A stretch of DNA of 64,000 nt, from contig NZ_CP023173.1 of the NCBI RefSeq assembly GCF_002290085.1, positions 62,001 to 126,000 on the forward strand, written 5' to 3'. The notes beneath the pieces are model-generated. The model had not been told where the DNA came from. It saw nothing but the letters and a program-made list of their open reading frames with translations, and ran no database searches. Positions within the stretch are counted from its first letter, which is position 1; each line of letters begins with the position of its first letter. The DNA is from Mesoplasma chauliocola. Its GTDB lineage: Bacteria > Bacillota_I > Bacilli_A > Mycoplasmatales > Mycoplasmataceae. This document shows, one piece after another, positions 59,659-64,000 of the stretch. A program made the position numbers and the translations under genes.

Positions 59659-60222
59659 ATGAAGTTAATAGTAGGACTAGGAAATTATGGTTTGCAATAT
59701 GAAATAACAAGGCATAATGCAGGGTGAATAGCACTTGATCAATTAATAAACAAATATGGTTTTATTCAACAAAGAACTGAACTTAATTCAATTATTTATT
59801 TTTCTACTGTAAACAACGAAAAAGTTTTATTTGTTAAACCTCAGACTTATATGAATAATTCAGGAATAGCTGTTCAAGCAATTATGCATTATTATAAAAT
59901 AGGGATTAAGGATTTAATTATTTTGCATGATGAGAAGGATTTCCCTGTAGGTAAAAATCAATTTAAAAAAAGTGGTTCTGCAGGAGGACATAATGGAATC
60001 AAATCAATTATTCAATACTTGGGAACACAAGAATTCAATAGATACAGAATAGGTATTGGTCAACCTGAACAAGGATGAAAAATAGTAGACTGAGTTCTTT
60101 CAAAATTTAGACCTGAAGAATTTGAAAATATTATTATGTCTACAAATGAAGTTTCAAATTTTGTAAATGATTGAACACTTGATATGTCATTTTCAAATAT
60201 AATGAACAAATACAATAAATAA
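59659..60222 (+). CDS. pth: Peptidyl-tRNA hydrolase
   Basis: This 187-residue enzyme frees tRNA from stalled peptidyl-tRNA. It has the [19 protein letters not shown] motif with catalytic His in RHNAG, the [12 protein letters not shown] segment and [16 protein letters not shown] codons read as Trp. AGAGGAAAA precedes the start, 11 bases after prs. The order prs-pth is widespread in Firmicutes. A terminator overlaps the stop codon. Confidence 0.96.
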
Positions 60223-60267
60223 AAATGTATTAAAATGGGAATCAACTCATGTTTAATACATTTTTTT
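60223..60267. terminator. Bidirectional terminator between pth and methyltransferase
   Basis: AAAATGTATTAAA pairs with TTTAATACATTTT around a 17-base loop. It spans the ends of the two convergent genes and has T-runs on both strands. Confidence 0.85.
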
Positions 60268-61006
60268 ACTTTTCAAAAATAAAGGTTAAAGTTTTTAGGT
60301 TTAATTGTTTTAAATTATTGTAGTTCACAATGTGATGAATATTTTTAAATTCCAAGTCTTCAAGAATTTTTGTAAATTCTTCAACACCATATCATCATAA
60401 TGTAAAATGTTGATTTTCATTTTGCTCATTTAACTTATATTCTATTTCCGAATAGGTTTTCTGCTCCAATCAATTTATTGAAATCGCTTTATTTTTGATT
60501 TGAATAATTTCGGAATTAGATGTTTTAAAATTAAATTCATGAATTTTGCCAGCACTAAAACTTGTTGGAAAAATTAGATCAATATAAATTCTTCCATTTT
60601 CAGTTAAGTGAAGCTTGAAATTTTTTAAAATCTTAAATATATCTTTTCGGTTTAATAAACAAAAACTTCCATTAGGCATAATAATTGTTTCAAATTTTTT
60701 ATTTACTTCAAAGCTAGAAAGATCGGCTTCAAGATATTCAGATTCCATATTATATTTGATAAGATTATTTTTATATAAACTTAACATCTCCTTAGAATTG
60801 TCTATTGCAAAAACTTCAATCCCTCTTCTTAAAAGTGGTATAGCCATTCTTCCATTTCCGACTCCTGCTTCAAGCACTAATCCATCTCGTGGCATTAACT
60901 CCTTAATGTAAAAATCTATATCACCATCAATGCTTGTACCTGGGGGTTTTGACTCATCATAAACTGTTGAAGACAAACTCCCATAATAATTTTTACTTTT
61001 TTCCAT
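60266..61006 (-). CDS. SAM-dependent methyltransferase (class I)
   Basis: This 246-residue protein has a Rossmann SAM-binding core: motif I VLEAGVGNGRMAIPLLRRG, motif II VFAIDNSKEML, a downstream EADLSSF and the strand FETIIMPNGSF. The N-terminus (YYGSLSSTVYDES) resembles small-molecule methyltransferases, but the substrate is unknown. The start at 61006 was chosen over an in-frame ATG at 61087 because a TATAAT box lies only 6 bases before it and the protein similarity begins there. No ribosome site is visible, so the mRNA is probably leaderless. TGA codons in the C-terminal third are Trp. Confidence 0.82.
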
Positions 61007-61075
61007 AAATAAATTATAGATAAACAAAAATAAAAAGTAAGCAAATAAGTTAATTTTCTTACTTTTTATTTTTGT
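61007..61075 (-). promoter_or_regulatory. Leaderless promoter joined to an 18-bp perfect inverted repeat
   Basis: On the minus strand TATAAT (plus 61013-61018) is 6 bases from the methyltransferase ATG. Directly upstream, arms at 61024-61041 and 61058-61075 (ACAAAAATAAAAAGTAAG and its exact complement) form an 18-base stem with a 16-base loop. One arm includes the stop codon of the upstream membrane-protein gene; the other occupies the -35 zone. The element may end the upstream transcript and start or control the next. Confidence 0.65.
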
Positions 61076-61568
61076 GTTCTTCAACATTAATCTTCAGCAT
61101 TATTTTAACAACTCATACAACAATCATTGCACTCATGGAATCAAAAATTATTGAAAAAATTGTAGCAATTTCAGATCCTGGATTAGTATTCATAAAATCA
61201 AATAAAAATAGTAAACTTAGAATACTTAATATTAGCCCACATAACCCGAAGAAAAAACTATATAAATCTAAACGATTAGCAAATCTTTCAGCAACTGAAA
61301 TTTTAATTCCTCTTTCAGATTTTATTTTCAAAATTCTTCCTCCAAACTTGAAAGCTAAAATTGCTGTTAGTGTGCTTAAAGTATCAAATCCTACTGTTAA
61401 TGTAGTGAAAATGAAAGAAGCATGTTCGTCTGCTTTTCCACCTCAAACATTTGGATTCAAACTTAGTAAACTTAATATACCTAAAATAACACCAATTAAT
61501 CCACATAAAGCACTTATTATTTCAATAATTATTAGTATTTTAGTTTCTGTCGTAATATTCTTTTTCAT
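61059..61568 (-). CDS. Uncharacterised four-segment membrane protein
   Basis: This 169-residue protein has four predicted membrane segments (residues ~10-37, ~52-72, ~100-124 and ~135-160) with basic loops and a charged C-terminus. I do not recognise a family. It has no ribosome site, but an extended TG-TATAAT box (plus 61576-61581) sits 7 bases before the ATG, so the transcript is probably leaderless. TGA at two sites is Trp. The stop codon lies in a long inverted repeat shared with the next gene's promoter. Function unknown. Confidence 0.72.
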
Positions 61569-61575
61569 AAAAATG

Positions 61576-61583
61576 ATTATACA
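61576..61583 (-). promoter_or_regulatory. Extended -10 box for leaderless membrane-protein gene
   Basis: The minus strand reads TGTATAAT immediately followed by 7 bases and ATG. Transcription should begin at or near the start codon. Confidence 0.6.
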
Positions 61584-61651
61584 CCTTTAAACTTTTTTTG
61601 CATAATTGAGGTATTTTTAAGCTTAAAGTAGATTTTAAAGAGGCTTTCTTG

Positions 61652-61732
61652 TATAATATTTTAAGCGAGTTAATGTACACGGGATTAACTCCTTGGCCCA
61701 AAGGCCCAAAGACCAAAAGGAGGACATTAAAA
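61652..61732 (+). promoter_or_regulatory. Promoter and structured leader of the rpsF operon
   Basis: An extended -10 (TGTATAAT, 61650-61657) gives a leader of about 70 bases. It contains pairing GTTAA/TTAAC around a GTACACGGG loop and a GC-rich hairpin TTGGCCC/GGCCCAAAGACCAA, rare in this AT-rich genome, just before AAAGGAGG. rpsF leaders in many bacteria bind S6-S18 for autoregulation, so this may be such a site, but the known CCG-bulge motif was not confidently matched. Confidence 0.6.
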
Positions 61733-62590
61733 ATGTTAAGAAAATATGAAGCTATGTTTATCTTAGACCAAGATACACAAGATGTTAACGCTTTATCATC
61801 AAGAATGATTGATATCATTTCTAAGGATGGAAAAGTTATTGAAAAAAACGATTTGGGATTAATCGAATTTGCTTACAAAATTAACCATAAGAAAAAAGGA
61901 CACTATTTTGTTGTTATAGTTGAAGCAACAGCTGAAGCTATTAAAGAATTCGAAAGAATTGCAAACATTGAAAAAAGTGTTGTAAGAACATTAATTATCA
62001 ACACAGAAAATGAACAAGGTTATGAACAATCAGTTAAATTATCAAAAACTGATATGACTAAGTTTGAAGAAGAAAGAAGAGCAAAAAGAGATTTTAAAAA
62101 ACCTTTTGTTAAAAAAGAATTTAGCAAACCAGGTGAAAGAAAACCTTTTGAAAAACCTGCTACAGAAACAACTGTTGAAGTAAAAGAAACTGTTAAACCA
62201 GTTAAAGCTGCTAAAAAAGTTGAAGAAGAAGTTTCTCATGAAGAAGCACATGACTTCGTTTCAAAAATGGAAGCAAAATACAAAGCACACTTAGCTGAAA
62301 CTATTGAAGATAATTCTGATGAAGTTGAAGAAAACGAATCTAAAGCTGAAAATAAAAAAGAAGCTGCACAAAAACTAACAAAAATGTCAGCAGCTGAAAG
62401 AGCTAAAGTTGATGGATCACACAACATTGATGAAGAAAGATATGAGTTACAAAAATACTCAAATAAATTAAGAAGTGTTGCAATCGAAAAAAACTTACCA
62501 AAAAAATTACAAGAAGTTAACTTAAGAGATTTAACTAAAAAAGAACTAATCGAATACATGAGAAAAGTTCGTGCTGCATTAGCTAAATAG
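61733..62590 (+). CDS. rpsF: Ribosomal protein S6 with long C-terminal extension
   Basis: The first ~100 residues of this 285-residue protein are a normal S6 (YEAMFILDQDTQD, DLGLIEFAYKINHKKKGHYF). The remaining ~185 residues are a charged extension: a Lys/Pro/Phe-rich stretch, a Glu-rich helical part, and a C-terminal segment with VNLRDLTKKELIEYMRKVRA. Bacterial S6 is typically 95-135 residues. The start at 61733 follows AAAGGAGG; a more upstream in-frame ATG would run through the structured leader. It is first in rpsF-ssb-rpsR. Confidence 0.94.
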   Translation: MLRKYEAMFILDQDTQDVNALSSRMIDIISKDGKVIEKNDLGLIEFAYKINHKKKGHYFVVIVEATAEAIKEFERIANIEKSVVRTLIINTENEQGYEQSVKLSKTDMTKFEEERRAKRDFKKPFVKKEFSKPGERKPFEKPATETTVEVKETVKPVKAAKKVEEEVSHEEAHDFVSKMEAKYKAHLAETIEDNSDEVEENESKAENKKEAAQKLTKMSAAERAKVDGSHNIDEERYELQKYSNKLRSVAIEKNLPKKLQEVNLRDLTKKELIEYMRKVRAALAK

Positions 62591-62655
62591 TTATATAATC
62601 AAAATAAGAAATATAAAATAAAAAGTTCATTGAACTTTAAAAGGAGCAGTAAACT

Positions 62656-63111
62656 ATGAACCAAGTTTGTTTAATAGGAAGAATTACAAAAGACGTTGAA
62701 CTAAGAAATACAAATAATGGACAAGGAAAATTTGTTTCTTTTACATTAGCTGTTAGTGAATATTCTGGACAAAAAGAAATCACAAATTTCATTCCTTGTT
62801 TTGCATTTAACAACACTGCTGAAAACATGGCTAGATTTTTATCAAAAGGAAGTCTAATTTCAGTTTCTGGAAGAGTTAATGTGAGAACTTCACAAAATGA
62901 AGGAAAATATGAAACTATTGTAACTATTACTGCCGACCGTGTAAACTTTTTAGAATCTGCTAAAACTAGAGGATCAAATGCTTCAGATGAAACAAATTCA
63001 AATATAAACTTAGATTCACCTATTCAAAATAGAACATCTTCAATAACATCAAACAATGTTCAAGAAGATGAAATTATTTTAAGTGAAGATGAATCAATTT
63101 TATGAGATTAA
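62656..63111 (+). CDS. ssb: Single-stranded DNA-binding protein
   Basis: This 151-residue OB-fold protein coats single-stranded DNA. It begins MNQVCLIGRITKDVELR and has the conserved FVSFTLAVSEY and the GSLISVSGRVNVRTSQN strands. The tail is Ser/Asn-rich and ends in acidic DEDESIL-like residues plus Trp-Asp: the TGA at 63103 is Trp and the gene ends at 63111. The end lacks the classic DDDIPF tip. AAAAGGAGC precedes the start. Confidence 0.94.
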
Positions 63112-63137
63112 TATAAATTTAGAAAGGCTACAAAATT

Positions 63138-63368
63138 ATGGCAATGAAAAAATTCGTTAAAAAAAGAAAAAAAGTTAACTTTTTTGCTAAAAACAAAATT
63201 AACTACATCGATTACAAAGATGTTGAATTATTAAAAAAATTCATTTCAGGAAATGGACAAATCTTACCAAGAAGAATTACTGGAACATCTCCTAAACATC
63301 AAAGACAGTTGGCTGTTGCAATTAAAAGAGCACGTCAAATGGCTTTATTACCATACGTAATTGACTAA
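63138..63368 (+). CDS. rpsR: Ribosomal protein S18
   Basis: This 76-residue basic protein has the S18 core [20 protein letters not shown] and [20 protein letters not shown]. The N-terminal zinc-binding cysteines of some S18 proteins are absent. AGAAAGGC precedes the start. It is the third gene of the rpsF-ssb-rpsR operon, the order found throughout Firmicutes, and a terminator follows. Confidence 0.97.
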   Translation: MAMKKFVKKRKKVNFFAKNKINYIDYKDVELLKKFISGNGQILPRRITGTSPKHQRQLAVAIKRARQMALLPYVID

Positions 63369-63376
63369 TCAATCCT

Positions 63377-63401
63377 AAACCATCTTCAAGGTGGTTTTTT
63401 T
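63377..63401 (+). terminator. Terminator after rpsR
   Basis: AAACCATCTT pairs with AGGTGGTTT (with one G-T pair) and a T7 run follows, 9 bases after the stop. Confidence 0.85.
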
Positions 63402-63503
63402 GTATTTTAACATGTTTTTTTAAAATGAAAATATTTAGAAATATATTAATTAAATTAAACTTCTTTATAATAATAATTAAGTTAAAATTTAGGAGGCTGT
63501 CAT

Positions 63504-63947
63504 ATGAAAGTGATATTTTTAAAAGATGTTAAAGGTCAAGGAAAAAAAGATGAGATTAAGGAAGTAAGTGACGGATATGCAAGAAACTTTTTAATTCCAA
63601 AAGGACTAGTAAAAATCGCTACTGAAGGTAGTGTTAACTCTGTAAAAAATAGAAAAATTGTTGAGCAGCAAGAGAATGATTTGGCTATTGCTGAAACTAA
63701 ACAACTTAAAACTTTATTAGAAGAAATAACTTTAAAATTCAAACTACAAATTAATGAAGGAAAAGCATTTCACTCAATTTCTAATCAAGATGTTGTAGAT
63801 CAACTAAAAAAATCATATAAACTAGATTTAGATAAAAGAAAGTTTGTTAGTTTTAAAAATCTTAATCAAATTGGCCTACATTATTTAGTTATTAAACTTG
63901 GCTATGGTGTTGAAGCAAAATTAAAAGTAGAAATTCAAGGTGTGTAA
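63504..63947 (+). CDS. rplI: Ribosomal protein L9
   Basis: This 147-residue two-domain protein starts [20 protein letters not shown] with the N-terminal domain signature, and [12 protein letters not shown] follows. A long connecting helix leads to the C-terminal rRNA-binding domain. Length is typical. AGGAGGCTG precedes the start, and a separate promoter region (63402-63503) is likely after the rpsR terminator. The dnaB start lies 1 base after its stop. Confidence 0.96.
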   Translation: MKVIFLKDVKGQGKKDEIKEVSDGYARNFLIPKGLVKIATEGSVNSVKNRKIVEQQENDLAIAETKQLKTLLEEITLKFKLQINEGKAFHSISNQDVVDQLKKSYKLDLDKRKFVSFKNLNQIGLHYLVIKLGYGVEAKLKVEIQGV

Positions 63948-63948
63948 A

Positions 63949-64000
63949 ATGAGTAGAAAAGATATGAGCGAAAACAATTTATATGCTATTGAAAAAATGG
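63949..64000 (+). CDS. dnaB: Probable replicative DNA helicase DnaB (5' part only)
   Basis: Only the first 17 codons are in the window (MSRKDMSENNLYAIEKM). The identification rests on position: in Firmicutes the replicative helicase gene commonly follows rplI, and DnaB proteins begin with a short N-terminal segment leading into an alpha-helix like NLYAIEKM. The start is 1 base after the rplI stop, so the genes are coupled. The sequence alone is too short for proof. Confidence 0.65.
   Translation, partial: MSRKDMSENNLYAIEKM

Noticed and set aside
60266-61006. Methyltransferase as DNA-modification enzyme
   Set aside because: No NPPY or PC motif of DNA methylases is seen and no restriction gene is nearby; a small-molecule type is more likely.
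61649-61732. Upstream extension of rpsF to an earlier ATG
   Set aside because: The extension would overlap the promoter box and structured leader; the S6 family start with its AAAGGAGG site is at 61733.

Overview
The window is AT-rich and reads as a wall-less Firmicute relative (class Mollicutes). TGA must be read as tryptophan (genetic code 4): almost every long gene breaks at TGA but continues in frame. Gene content and order (complete nox-lplA-pdhABCD-pta-ackA block, HprK, two Lgt paralogues, WhiA, TPP riboswitch with ThiT, sugar PTS permeases paired with phospho-beta-glucosidases) suggest an Entomoplasmataceae-type organism, most likely Mesoplasma or a close relative. The genus is an inference from gene content, not a database match.

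Layout. 1-9026: sugar-uptake island. It holds two PTS permease + GH1 6-phospho-beta-glucosidase cassettes around a nagB-like gene and an RpiR-type regulator. 9059-11468: riboswitch-controlled thiamine transporter ThiT (minus strand) and methionyl-tRNA synthetase. 11675-21441: NADH oxidase, lipoate ligase, the four pyruvate dehydrogenase genes, phosphotransacetylase and acetate kinase, which form a full pyruvate-to-acetate energy module. 21508-26271: proC, two azoreductase-like genes (one frameshifted), two TatD genes, an 11-cysteine 37-residue peptide, a cysteine-rich 103-residue protein and an HxlR regulator. 26331-30632, minus strand: ABC-F ATPase, PAP2 phosphatase, stand-alone 5'-3' exonuclease and YigZ. 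30710-40234: secA, uvrB, uvrA, folC and folT. 40757-45650: hprK, lgt, trxB, lgt. 45670-50836: whiA, a small XRE regulator, secG and a 1186-residue FtsX-type permease. 50846-55773: three tandem leucyl aminopeptidases and an unknown protein. 55837-60222: purA behind a leader ORF/terminator, purB, prs and pth. 60266-61568: two minus-strand genes with apparently leaderless promoters. 61733-64000: rpsF, ssb, rpsR, rplI and the start of a probable dnaB.

How the genes fit together. Imported phospho-sugars are hydrolysed by the GH1 enzymes, glycolysis yields pyruvate, and the nox-to-ackA block converts it to acetate and ATP while Nox reoxidises NADH. Cofactors are scavenged: ThiT supplies thiamine for the E1 subunit, LplA attaches lipoate to E2 and E3, and FolT with FolC imports and retains folate.

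Items most worth a second look: a possible electrophile/metal stress locus (24691-26271) with tandem 13-bp repeats; two Lgt paralogues with complementary substitutions at residues reported as important in E. coli Lgt; a repeated module at the SecA C-terminus in place of the usual zinc-binding tail; about 200-residue helical tails on both PTS permeases; a leader ORF whose stop codon abuts an intrinsic terminator before purA; and traces of gene conversion in the pdhC/pdhD lipoyl domains and the GH1 pair. No rRNA, tRNA, CRISPR array or intact insertion sequence was recognised.
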